From Trachythela sp. YZ-2020 (Eukaryota; Cnidaria; Anthozoa; Malacalcyonacea; Clavulariidae), in contig JADLSH010000190.1 of NCBI GenBank assembly GCA_016169945.1, forward strand, positions 2,480,001 through 2,544,000: DNA of 64,000 nt, in the 5' to 3' direction. A program made the position numbers and the translations under genes. Shown one piece after another: positions 21,905 to 32,652 of the stretch (its first letter is position 1; each line of letters opens with the position of its first letter). The notes below the pieces were generated by a model, which saw only the letters and a list, made by a program, of their open reading frames with translations, was not told where the DNA came from and did no database searches.

Positions 21905-24900
21905 TCAAGGCTCGCTCATTCCGTCGCAGTCGACAACCACTTTAATGAAGATCGTATCATCTTTGATATATTTCCGCGTTTCCACGTCATCATGTCGGAC
22001 AAATTTCGCGCCGCCAAAACTGGCGTTCTTTTCCATTCTGGGTCGTCCCAGGAATGGCTCGTTCTCCGCGCAGGGATTGGGTTTGATGCTGAACTTTACA
22101 TGTTTGCGATCGTTCGCGTCATCATTTTGATCCAAAAGGAAGAAGCTGACTCGGTAATCAAATGGCCATTTCAAGAGAGCATCGTACGCACCTGAAGAAA
22201 ATGGAAGTTTAAATTAAGAATAATGAGCCGCGCGTTCTCTTAATTAAGTATTGACTAAAGGACCCCCGGACACCCCTACCAATTTCTCGCGCCTTCGGCG
22301 CTCGTGCCATTTTCATGGGGCTGCCCCCGCCGCTTCGGCTACCTTCCGGCGCCCCTGGACAGAGGTGAAGTTATATATACCAGAAAAATATATAATGCAC
22401 GAATTGAACTCCGTTCACAGAGATAAATGGTACATGCACGGCTACGATGTTACCAATAACCCACAATTCAGTCTTTGCAACTGATGTCATAACTCTATTG
22501 TTTGGGCTCCACCACTGTGGTGGCAAATTCCACTGGGAAAATTCAAACTAACTAAAATGAAATCCAACATGGCTGACATTAATACGTACGCCAACTTTCC
22601 TTAATAACTCAAGTTATAGACATGCTAAAACAACAAACTATACATGCACCAAGATACTCCTCGTTGTTCAGGGATTCTAGCGATATATAGCTTGTTTTAT
22701 AACTCGCTCAGTAGTAACAAAATATAAGTAGTGACGTAACCTTATATCAGGGGGCTCCCGGTTCAAAAATTTTTAAGGCCCCCTCGGAAACTTTTTAAAT
22801 CTAAAGTCTCTGAAATGCCATTTCCTGGACTTTGGGGGAAGATTTTACAGAATACTGATGGTCAGAAAACGACATTTTAACATATCAAAATTTACAATTT
22901 GTTAGGAAATTAGTACGGTTGTACCGTAAATCGTTAATTTACATTTATATATAGATGAATTGTGGAGTTTATGTCTGCGACGCTCTTTGGGCCATTGGGG
23001 GTGGGGGCCCCCGGGTTCGTCCGGTCCGAATCCCTAGTAGTTACGCCACTGACTGATAAGCGAAAACGGCACTTCGATGAAATCCACGATAATACCACCA
23101 AAAATGGCGGATTATTTAGCATGGCGTGATATTCCCGCGTGACTGCAAAAAATACATGAATGCCTTACCTCTCAAAACGCTGACAAAAATAGACATGTGA
23201 GTTCCCTTGCCCTTTCCGTCCCCGTTCAAACAGACGGAAGCACACAAGCGATAGCCATGTTTGGAGGTAGTGAAAGTCGGACTGAACAGTGTATCCGTAT
23301 TTCCCGCCTTAGACTCCTTCAGTTTGCGCGTGTAATCCTCGACGCGCCAAATCATCGCGTTGTGCGCGATTTTTTCGAGATCTCCCACGCGGCGGTCTGC
23401 GTCTTTGATCATATTCACGTGTTCCACGAGATTCGCGTCGTGCTTGTCCAAGCGTTCCTTGTTTTGCATTGCGAGTTCGTAGATGTGTTTAACGTGATTG
23501 ATAATGTCACTCTTGTAATGTTTAGGCAGCTTCTCGCGACTGCACTGTAAAGTGAGATAACTGAGTTAGCTCTAGCAGTTCTAAACTGTTCTCCCTAGAA
23601 GTTTAGTAGGTGTCATCACTAAAGGATTACCGAATGGTTTTCCGTGTAGGATTGCGTGATCCTAACACGCGGGATATTGCGAGACTTTCTGAAAGCGTGA
23701 TATACGAGCCGATAGGCGAGTGTTTTTTAGCTTTCAGAAAGTTGAGCATCATCCCAAGTGTTAGGATCACACAATCCGACACGGAAAACCATTTGGTAGT
23801 TATTTTATAAAATAACGACAAAGAAACAACGAATTCTCCGTGCAAGATTGTCTCATCCTGCACGGGTATTGACCCAATCACAGCTCGCGTAGTAGACATG
23901 TTATTTTATAATTCTTGTTCCTGTGCTACTACAGGAGGAAACCTAAACTAAACAACCTGTTATCCTTAGATCCATCCCGCACAAGATAATTATACTATTT
24001 CCAACAGTTTTCTTACCCTGTGTTCACAACCAATGCCTTCGTAGTCACAGTTTATTTTTGTCTTCGGACAGTTCTCTTCAATATGCTTGTCAAGCTGCAA
24101 AAAGGCGAAAAAACATCGGATGAATTGTATTGTTATTCACGTTTTCATTGACGTTGCTGTTGTGTTTCCAAACCTCACTTTTGAAATATGACAACCCCTT
24201 ACCTCATCCCTTGGGATGCTCAGACTCTTATCGCATTTATTCGGACAAGGCAGTGGGATTTTAGAACACTCCTGGATATGTTCTTTCTTGTCTTCCCTCA
24301 AATGTCTCTCGTCACAGTAAGAGCAAGCGATGATTTTCTTTGGGCAATCCTTGTCAAGATGTTTTTGTAAGAATCGTTTTTGGAACTTCGCACCACAGTC
24401 ATTGATGCAGAGGATGTCCCCATATTCACAGTTTTCCAAATGCTCCTACAGTGGAGTGAAAGGTAGATTAGATGAAAGTGGTTTTAGCAAAATGAAGTGC
24501 TGTATTATACACAGGACGAATATATACCACAGGAAAGGAAAAATATGATGAGGGGATAATCAAATGGGATGTTAGTCCTGTTTTTCCACTTGTAATCTCG
24601 TTTTCTTTGTCTGTTTGTTAGTTTAAATATTTGTTTTTTGTCATTATATGTGCGCGTGCAGTGTCACTTTTCGTTTTGAAGAAATGTATTGGACTATAAA
24701 CTAAGTACACGCACTGGTAAAGTGTGGAAGGTTGGAATGGAAGGGAATTAAAGGAAGAATAGCAGTGATAAACAAATACTGGAGATTTAAGAAAGGAGAA
24801 AGGATGGAAGCGAGCAAGGAAGGAAGGGAGGAAGGGAGGAAGGGAGGAAGGGAGGAAGGGAGGAAGGGAGGAAGGGAGGAAGGGAGGAAGGGAGGAAGGA

Positions 24901-27900
24901 AGGGAGGAAGGGAGGAAGGGAGGAAGGGAGGAAGGACAGAAGAGAACGGTGGCTATGATGCAGATCGAGGATGTCTCCATATTCACAGTTTTTCAAATGT
25001 TCCTGTGGAATGAAAAGTAAATTAACTGGACATGGTTTTAAGAAAACTAATGAAACATTAAGTTGGCTGTTGCTCTCTACAGCAGTGCAGGAATGGTTTT
25101 GTTGTACTATATATAGTTCATGGTCAGCTCAGCATACATATATGTCAAGTTCAACATATACGTGTTCGGCAAGATATTGTTGAATATACCGCTTTGAGTG
25201 TATTCAATGTGATTTCTGGGTGTCCCAATTAGACACATCCCGATTTTGCTGGAGTGTACACGGTACATTCACGGTACAATATTACCTGGATTTGTTGATA
25301 TTCGCCTTCCCACTTGCATCCCCATTCATGGTTGGAACATTTAACTTCCAAGGCGAGAATTTCCTTGTTAAATTCTTTGTCAATCGTTGCCTGGAAAAGA
25401 TTTAAGAAAAATTTAGTTTGAACGTTCTGGGCAAAGATACATATAGACTATATAGTCCATGCCATGAAAACTAAAGCTTCGTTCAGTTTAATAAGACATA
25501 TATATATACAACATGTAGAGACCAGGTCGTTTTTAGTGTTTCTTTAATTCATGTATTTTGAAAATAAAACTTTTTTAAATATTTTCTGAAGTTACGTATA
25601 TATTATCTGCGTAGTTCCAAAACATCATCTCTGGACACAGACCGGTTCGAAAGACTAGTATTTTGTTTTTACAATCATAAAACAATATATGACCGAAACG
25701 AAATCGTCCCGCTCTCAACAGCCAACAACACTCTGAAAACGCAAACGGATTGTCCCACTCATGTAAAACGTGTGAAACACTTACCGAATCCACATCAATC
25801 TTGCCGCGGTCAAGAGGACATCTTCTGTTGTCAGATCTAAAATATTGAAATAACAACAAAATTCAGAACTCTACTACTCGCTACCGTAGTTCAATTTCCA
25901 TTAGAGGCATTATCTTCTATTTATTTCCGTACGTAAACACAGCGTTATACAATTAACAGTTTTGATGTTGAGCGAAGGAAGTCAAGGAATTGAGCGAAGG
26001 CCCTTGCCCTGGGCCTTGTGAGGAAGTAAAAGGTCACTCGAAAGTCGAAACGTCGAAGTGTTTCAGGTAGTTCAGATACACACCACCAAAGCTTACACAC
26101 CACTGAAGCCCAACCGGCGCCGACGGTTTTCAATATCCGTAAAATGGAATATCAATACGGATCCAAAGTTGCCGAATACCGAGCGAATTAACTGCTTGTT
26201 CCGACAACGTCAACGACATTTACGCTACTCTATCGTTTACTGTGGTTTAATATTTATAAATAATTGAATGTAATTCCTAACAAATTACATTCACGAACCA
26301 AATTCGTCAGTGCAGTCTATAGCCTTGATCATGAAGAAGACGCTATACTTCCAGTGTTGAAACGTCAAGTGTGAAAGTAATTTGTTCGGGGATTACCGAT
26401 TCGTTTACCGTCAAAAACGGAGTAGCGAGACATGTTTGATATTTAATATCGCGGTTTTATATTTAATATTATATTTAATAACATGCTTGTCGTGAAGCTA
26501 TGAGCTTGACTTTAACACTGATGTCTATTCTGTGCCTTTGCGGGTAACTTTGACACAGTTTCTGTGTGACTAAGTGTAAGGTGTTACAGATGGAGTCATA
26601 TGTACTACTTTTGCTTACCTTTTTATTTCGGTCTCAAAACAATGCGAACAGACCCGATGCTCACACTCTTCAAACAAGACGGGGTAACGCAAAACTTCAT
26701 CACACGAAGGGCATTCGTATTTCTTCTCCAACGGATACACAAATATAACTTTGAGACGTTCTTTTAAGAATTGCGGCATGGGACTGCCAACTGACTGACA
26801 TCGAACGCTTTCCAGGCTCTCGGCGATGCTATTTCGACTACCTTTAGACTTTGAACTTTGCACACTTCTCTGGCTGCCCGTCATGTTTGGCTAGAAAGGC
26901 AAAAAGTGTCAAACCGACCTCAGACTGTTTAAAGAGGGAGAAGTAAAAAAAATCGAATACCTTTTTATGTTGTTATTAAATTTTTAACACTACTAGGCAA
27001 CGTCATTGGGCATAAGAATATTTTTAGATATTGATTACGTTGAATAATTAATGCCAAGAATTGTAATTTTAAACGAATTTTGAAATGGCGGTGTTTTCGG
27101 AAGTTATATTAGGGATTTTTCAGAAGCAGAGACATTCTAAATCTGTTTTGAAACTAATAATACGACGTTCGCTTAGATTAAATGCCATATTTCATGTAAA
27201 ATATTGTTTCGAGAAATTGTCATTCGCTCAGCAAATAATGTACGCAGCTGCCCTGCTTTTATGATATTTCCTATTATGCATGAGAATTACATTTAATTTT
27301 ATTGATGGAAGCACCTGCACCTGAGACCGGTTGCCATAATACGGCAGTCAACATTTTGAGGGACTTCGAGTTGGCGGCAGTGACGTCCTGCTTTTTGATT
27401 GGTCAATTATATGGACACAAATGTCATTTAGTGTTAAGGAAAGTGACAGGAAAGTGAGGGATGGAGAACATAGGAATAATTCACGTGTTGTAAAATAGGC
27501 CAACTGCTTCCAGAAAGGCATGAATCAAATTATAATCTGAGAAATGAACGAAGATTTAACGTCCCTCGGACCCACACAAACAGAACGATGAACTCTTTTA
27601 TTTTTGCTATGAGTAACTTAACTAATAAAGTATAAATTTAAATTGACCTTTTTATTATTAACTAGTTTATAAATTTTAAATAATTGCATGTAAATTAACC
27701 ATATTTTAGAAACTGTTAATAGATATAATTGTATATATTTTAATGAACAAATGTGTAAATGAATTACGTAATTCAGCCGGCTAAAGGTGGGCAAACCAAG
27801 AAACATTGTTTCCTACCCATGTTTCCCGAAGGTTGGCAAACCAGGAACCATTATTGTTTCGCAACAAAATCACACTCAGTGTAGTTCTACACAAAATGTG

Positions 27901-29421
27901 CAGTTCTAAATCAATCTGTGCAACTCTAAAACAAATTTTGTGCAGTTGAAAAAAATACGAACTTTCAGGATATGGATATATTTATTGTAGAAAACTAAAG
28001 TAACCGAAGGAATGAATGGAATACATATAGCTTCAATAACAAAAGCAGTACCAGAATATTTATTTTCTCATAACAAACAAAATAATATAGTTTTTGTTGA
28101 CAATTTTCAGCATCGTTTCTAACTATAATTAACTTTCTTGAACTACTTTTTATACAAACAGCCGGCCTAAGACGAAGTGCCTTCGCAGGAATCCCGAAGT
28201 ATTTTCTAGATTTTTCAGGCAGTCGCATTCGTCAACCAACCTCGGTTGTGAATATTGTTAATCGCCACCAACCCGTCTTCCACCAGGCGTACTTGTTCAC
28301 GCGAAGTGACTGACTTTTTCCTTTGTCAGTATCGCTACTATCACGTCAGCAAAAGCGATGCCGACAGATTAGAAAAACGTCGCTTCGAGCGAACAAATTC
28401 GCACTTCCACCGTATCGTATCGCATTGGAGTGTTTTCATTTGTGTGCAGGTAAGTATTCAGTCCACCCTACTGCTCACGAGACAAAGAAATTACGCTGCG
28501 TTTCTGTACGATACGGTTAAAGTGGAAAACAGTCTTGCCCTGGTCAAACGAGAACAAGAGTTGCTTGAGAGTTGACTGGATATTACCGCGCGTACCGGTC
28601 AAACGATGGAAAAACGCTCATCAACTCTCATCAAAATTTGAACCAGCTCAAAGCTATTAAGTTGATGCGGAGAGTTGATGAGAGTTGGTGGTCAAACGCG
28701 AGCGAGAGTTACAGCTCACTCATTGACTCTCATCATCCTCGTTTGACTGGGCCGGCTTTGAACTACAATCACAAGAGACCGGCCGATGTCGGAAAGCGTA
28801 CGCAAATTCGCCCGGTTCCATTTGTTCACAGCGAAACTCGTAACGGTTAATAGCTGTGCTCGCCGATTCGTCCTGCTTAATCGGCGTCCCGTGTGAACGC
28901 AAAGGGCAAAATTGAGCACGCTTCCGCGAATTCATCTGGTCCGGCTTATGAATGAAGGGCTAAGACGGATAATTTATCCTTCAGACGGATGACGATCCTT
29001 AATTCACGGATAATGTGTCTCCAGGGAATTCGGTTAAGGAATAAACTGCTTATTTTACCGATAGATTCGTCTCTTGTATAAATACGACAATTAGACGAAA
29101 TATGAAGAAAACATGAGCGATGATAATTTCTTCCCAAAACAGTTTCGAGTATAGCTAACGCTATTCTAGCTGGATAGTCATCGTCTTGTTTTAACACTAA
29201 GACGGACAATCCTTTAAACAAATGATACGTTTTCACGGATTATTAGTCTCTGGGAATCCGGACATATGAAAACGTACTTAAAAGATTTGTTTGCTAACCT
29301 GTGGAGGTGGCGAGGGGCTATCATTCTCCAAATTTTCCAGCTCTTGGTTCACCATATTTTCTTCATCCGAAACGGGCACATTTTCGTTCTCCGAATCGCT
29401 CATTTCGCTCTTATCTGGCAT
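21905..29421 (-). CDS. TRAF: TNF receptor-associated factor (TRAF family), eight exons
   Basis: Coding exons on the minus strand, in order: 29421-29299, 26890-26619, 25836-25785, 25390-25286, 24445-24203, 24094-24017, 23544-23169, 22191-21905. All joins are GT-AG and in phase, giving about 511 aa. Domains: acidic Ser/Glu/Pro N-terminus (1-41, own exon); RING at about 101-141 (C101, C104, C117, H119, C122, C125, C138, D141, ending RRCPLDR); TRAF zinc fingers at about 165-290 (for example CSNHEWGCKW and CDYEGIGCEH); a short coiled coil at about 305-350; and a MATH/TRAF-C domain at about 355-509 (IWRVEDY, then YDALLKWPF, FLLDQND, YIKDDTIFIKV). Known role of the family: RING E3 and adaptor for TNF-receptor and Toll/IL-1-type signalling in the cytosol. 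I cannot assign it to a vertebrate subtype; the zinc-finger number and C-terminus recall TRAF2/3/5. An in-frame ATG at 26884 is an alternative start if exon 1 is skipped. The start at 29421 is preferred because exon 2 opens with a good acceptor in the same phase. Confidence 0.88.
21995..22191 (-). other. Terminal MATH-encoding part of the last TRAF exon
   Basis: The exon opens after CTTCAG at 22191, completes the glycine codon split from the previous exon, and carries WPFDYRVSFFLLDQ. The coding sequence continues to the stop at 21905 with KYIKDDTIFIKVVVD close to the end, as in other TRAF-C domains. Listed separately because it fixes the gene's 3' boundary. Confidence 0.7.
22500..23145 (+). 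repeat. Dispersed repeat family G, interrupted by a hAT-like element
   Basis: AACTAACTAAAATGAAATCC, then CATTAATACGTACGCCAA, and after the insert GATAAGCGAAAACGGCACTT are shared with 50250-50530, which lacks the insert. This copy lies in the last TRAF intron. Confidence 0.6.
22729..23051. mobile_element. hAT-like non-autonomous element (aged)
   Basis: It is bounded by (T)AGTGACGTAAC on the left and GTTACGCCACTG on the right, the same CAGTGGCG-type end as 50655-51143. The 8-bp target duplication is no longer exact. The interior is GC-rich near the right end (GGGGGTGGGGGCCCCCGGG). It sits in the last TRAF intron. Confidence 0.55.
23628..23799. mobile_element. Palindromic MITE in a TRAF intron
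   Basis: The left arm has ACCGAATGGTTTTCCGTGT and GATCCTAACACG. The right arm has GTGTTAGGATCACACAATCC and ACACGGAAAACCATTTGGTA. It also has an inner pair ACTTTCTGAAAGC/GCTTTCAGAAAGT. It lies between TRAF exons 6 and 7. Fragments of repeat family C (CAGTTCTAAACTGTTCTCCC at about 23576 and CTACTACAGGAGGAAACCTA at about 23927) lie on either side, so it may have split a family C copy. Confidence 0.7.
24819..24936 (+). repeat. Polypurine microsatellite (GGAGGAAG)n in a TRAF intron
   Basis: About 118 bases are built from GGAGGAAG units with a few GGAAGG slips. The TRAF sense strand is all pyrimidine (CTTCCTCC)n, lying between the duplicated exon start at 24965-25003 and the true exon 5 acceptor at 24446. 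Mirror-symmetric purine tracts of this kind can form triplex DNA. Confidence 0.85.
24965..25003 (-). pseudogene. Duplicated start of TRAF exon 5 (decoy exon)
   Basis: On the minus strand an acceptor-like CATTCCACAG is followed by codons for EHLKNCEYGDIL, a close copy of the first twelve codons of true exon 5 (EHLENCEYGDIL, from 24445). Upstream intron text is also shared. After these codons the frame runs into the (CTTCCTCC)n repeat and reaches a stop at 24787. Use of this acceptor would truncate the protein unless a donor inside it is used. Confidence 0.7.
26960..29298. other. TRAF intron 1; mostly unassigned, with direct-repeat block
   Basis: Most of the intron shows no feature. At 28560-28760 are diverged copies of the GAGAGTTGATGAGAGTTG / GGTCAAACG repeat family that also flanks the decamer minisatellite near 46-47 kb. 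At 28970-29260 the phrase ACGGATAATGTGTCTCCAGG recurs as ACGGATTATTAGTCTCTGGG, suggesting the ends of another degraded element. Confidence 0.45.
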
Positions 29422-29521
29422 TTCAAGTCGTCCTCGTCCTTAATTAACTGTATAGTCGTGTGCTTCCTGACCGACTATAACTGCGCAATAAAGTCGTTGA
29501 AAATAATTGTTGAATAAATTT

Positions 29522-30037
29522 TGACTTGTTGGAGGACGTGAGATAATTACAGCCGGGGGGTTGCGGTGAATTTCGGTCCACATGATTATGTTACGCGATG
29601 GATGATTATAGCGGATTAAAATGTAATTTTAGCATGAGTAAACTGTTGCTTAGTTTTAGGTTTGCATTGGAAACAACAGATAGAAATTGGAAACAACGGT
29701 GTTTATTACTCGTCTTTAACGTAACATTATGCTTTCTGCTTTAGCACCCCCCGGGATAGGTTTCAGCCACTTTTCGCCACCTGTTTGTTGAGTGTTTATT
29801 TGGCCAATGAAGTTTTAAGGAGAAAAACCATGCGTAGTTAGTTGGCATGGATACTTGCACAAATTTGTAAACAGCGGTTAACGGTGTTGCCATAAGAAAT
29901 AAACTACACTCGGGATCTCCAAGCCTCGCGGTAAAGAGAATTTGCTGGCATGCGTGCAAGTTCAACTCTTTGAGTTCAGCTGTACTGGTTCCCAACTTTT
30001 TTTCTGCCTTTCATTAGCAGCAGAGCAAGCGTTGATC
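29522..30037. other. TRAF-GXYLT intergenic segment
   Basis: This is part of the 3.2 kb between the divergent TRAF and GXYLT start codons. An 84-codon minus-strand frame (29741-29995) lacks an ATG start or any recognised motif and is not called as a gene. The promoters of both genes should lie in this interval, but I see no unambiguous core element. Confidence 0.4.
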
Positions 30038-30425
30038 CCAAACATAGGACTATTATTACATTTAATCAGCTATTTTTGAAGCTAGAATATTAATGATGAA
30101 AAACGATTATTGAAGCTGTCGCATTCTTTACAAACAAAATCGTTAGGTGTTTAAATTAGTTTTGCTCACAAACAAAAGTCTTTCCCTGTGTAATTTAAAA
30201 GGATATAGCTTCAAACAGCTCTTAATGGCCCTTAATTAGTTTTTACTTTTTAACACTGGATAATGAGACGGCCATATTGTAGTGACCTTCATTAGTTATT
30301 CAAAACTAGATCCGTTACTATCTAGACAACATACACAGTATATTTGTCATATTTGTGTGGGCTCACTCTAATATTTTGATATTTACCCATACCTTATACT
30401 GGCATCGCTCCCATCATGGTATATA
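30038..30425 (+). repeat. Tandem duplicate of repeat family E, unit 1
   Basis: It starts CCCAAACATAGGACTATTAT and ends at CATCATGGTATA. It is almost identical to 30725-31100 (unit 2). The two units are separated only by a MITE and a short shared linker. Confidence 0.75.
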
Positions 30426-30699
30426 CAGCCAATTCAATTAAGGTTGTCCTTTCAAAAGCGTAACGATAAACTATGAGCGCACAATGGATGATTGGTTATT
30501 GTTTATTTAGACCAGTAAACTCGAATTTTTTTCTTTTAAACGATGTCTATAGGCATATATAGAAAACTTACGATAGAAAACCAACTTGCTACAAAAGCCT
30601 TGAGTTTAATGACCTAAATAGGCGATATCCTATCATCGTTTGATCGCTCAGAGTTTACGGTTCACGCTTTTGGAAAGACAACCTTTATTGAATTAGCTG
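30426..30699. mobile_element. 274-bp MITE with CAGCC/GGCTG-type ends; insertion documented by the neighbouring copy
   Basis: The left end is CAGCCAATTCAATTAAGG and the right end CCTTTATTGAATTAGCTG (imperfect inverse). An inner pair GTAACGATAAACT...CAGAGTTTACGGTTCACGC extends the fold. TATA flanks both sides. Unit 2 of the surrounding tandem duplication has the uninterrupted site ATGGTATATACACG at 31089-31101. The end motif resembles that of the large transposon at 55385-59065 in its first five bases. Confidence 0.8.
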
Positions 30700-30724
30700 T
30701 ATACACGAATTTGCGGTTAATGCT

Positions 30725-31100
30725 CCCAAACATAGGACTATTATTACATTTAATCAGCTATTTTTGAAGCTAGAATATTAATGATGATAAACGATTATTG
30801 AAGCTGTCGCATTCTTTACAAATAAAATCGTTAGGTGATTAAATTAGTTTTGATCACAAACAAAAGCCCTTCCCTGTGTAATTTAAAGGATATAGCTTCA
30901 AACAGCTCTTAATGGCCCTTAATTAGTTTTTAACACCGGATAATGAGACGGCCATATTGTAGTGACCTTCATTAGTTATTCACTCGCAAATTTCAAACTA
31001 GATCCGTTACTATCTAGACACAATTGTCATATTTGGGTGGGCCCACTCTAATTTTTACCCATACCTTATACTGGCATCGCTCCTATCATGGTATATACAC
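30725..31100 (+). repeat. Tandem duplicate of repeat family E, unit 2 (empty site)
   Basis: It is nearly identical to unit 1 and continues into ATACACGAATTTGCGGTTAA without the MITE. The duplication therefore preceded the MITE insertion, or the insertion occurred in only one copy. Confidence 0.75.
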
Positions 31101-31126
31101 GAATTTGCGGTTAATTCTCAGCAACT

Positions 31127-31270
31127 GGACTCTGTAGCTCAGTTGGTTAGAGCGCTGCACCGGAATCGCAGGACCGCAGATTCGATTCCGGCCAGAGGGC
31201 CTAAGTTGCATTTTTCGCAACTGCTCCTGGCTAGGTCTAAAAAATGTATATAAATTTTCGTTCGAATATA
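31127..31270 (+). repeat. tRNA-derived SINE (family A), fullest copy
   Basis: The head ACTCTGTAGCTCAGTTGGTT (box A TAGCTCAGTTGG) and GATTCGATTCC (box B) have tRNA spacing. The T-arm and acceptor stem no longer pair, so it is not a working tRNA. The tail is GGCCTAAGTTGCATTTTTCG, CAACTGCTCCTGGCTAGG, and an AT-rich end. Truncated relatives are at 14025-14118 and 47217-47312. Confidence 0.8.
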
Positions 31271-31429
31271 CCATCAACAAACACCTTCCACTCTAATTTA
31301 TAGCCGTCATTATTAGCAAATGCACTCTCCAGTTTACGTTTTTGAGATCAGTGAGAGGAACACGGGGGCTCAAATATGGGCCCAAATGCGCGAATATAGA
31401 ATCGTGATATTGCTGTAATTATATATTAT

Positions 31430-31575
31430 AATTAGGCGAGAAAGAAATGAATGAGAATGATAATATCAGTGAAGTGAAACCCATGTTCACTGTTTTTCTG
31501 TGCGTACATTTCTACACAACAAGATAACATGGCTCTGTGCATAAATTGCGTTGCAAGTTGCAGCAAAACTAGCCC
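31430..31575 (-). repeat. Partial inverted copy of the 4145-4425 MITE
   Basis: GAATGAGAATGATAATATC and AACATGGCTCTGTGCATAAA are reverse complements of the corresponding blocks at 4145-4290. The end carries TTGCGTTGCAAGTTGCAGC, the terminal motif. Confidence 0.5.
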
Positions 31576-32159
31576 CTTTTAACATGCAAGGCCTTAACTG
31601 TCTGAGTTTCTTTAATCAATGTATGCTTTGATCAAAATGTGGCATTCCTGTCATTTTCATGAGCTACAATCTCGGAAATAAGTCATATTAAACTGTTATA
31701 ACAGTTTTCTCTTTGAATAAATCACATGCCCCTTTGCTAAGATCCTCTGATGCGAAGAAAGCCGAAGATCCCTGAATACAGCTAGCGTGTTGCACTCTTC
31801 AAACCCAAGCCCCAACTTAATGTTGAGTTTAGCCATGGTTAATTCATAGGGGGTTCATTCCAAAAGTTGTTTTAAGGTTGTTTGCAACTGAATGAACTGG
31901 GCGAGAGCCGGTCATCAAGTTTGGCTTGTCAAATGTACACAATGGTCAAAACAATTTTGTTCAAGATTGTAATATAAAATCTGCTTCATTACTTCTTAAA
32001 TAGCTTGGCTACTCTTCCATCAATAAACACTTCTCAAAAAACCACTTTTCACTAATGCCACTGATAATAGACTTCTAAATGTTGTTTAATTGAGCCATGC
32101 CCAATATCAGCTATGGTTCTTGCACATATACACAGCGTGGTGGCATAGTGGCTGCTCAC

Positions 32160-32360
32160 ATTTTGCAGCATGCTCAAATGCTCGTCAAACGAGTTCGCAT
32201 GAAAGTTTAACTCTCAACTCTCGTGGCTTGGTCAAACGAAAATAAGAATTACACGAGAGTTGGCAAGAGAGAGTTTGGATGAGAGTTGGCGAGCGAGAAT
32301 TTGCATGAGAGTTGGCAAGCGAGAGTTCGTTTCCTCAACTCTTCTGGTTTGGTCAAACGA
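32160..32360. repeat. GAGAGTTGGC repeat cluster upstream of GXYLT
   Basis: Several GAGAGTTGGCAAG / GGTCAAACGA phrases lie just upstream of the GXYLT first exon. They belong to the same dispersed family as 28560-28760 and 46864-47010. Confidence 0.5.
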
Positions 32361-32652
32361 GAACAAGAATCGTTACTTTTACTAAGCTCTTATGGCCTCC
32401 ATTTATAAACACTCTCCAGACCTAAACCAAAGAATAGATAATCTATTATGTGCTTGATATAAAACGTTTATACCATTGCCACTAATAGGCCCCTGGACGT
32501 TGCTTAATTGAGCCACGCCCAATATCAGCTACGGTTCTGCACGCGCACAGCGTGCGTTCTCTCACATTACCAGTCAGCCAAATGTAAACAAACGCCGAGT
32601 CTATTTTCTGAATGCATTTCACGTCTGTTGATTTCGATAATGATTTTACAGC

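Noticed and set aside
24618..25013. Open frames of Pro/Leu/Ser or Gly/Arg/Lys repeats on both strands
   Set aside because: They are translations of the (GGAGGAAG)n microsatellite in a TRAF intron.
29741..29995. 84-codon minus-strand frame between TRAF and GXYLT
   Set aside because: It has no ATG start, no recognised motif and no splice support.
31129..31199. Possible functional tRNA gene
   Set aside because: Boxes A and B are present, but the T-arm and acceptor stem do not pair and the SINE body follows directly; truncated copies occur elsewhere.
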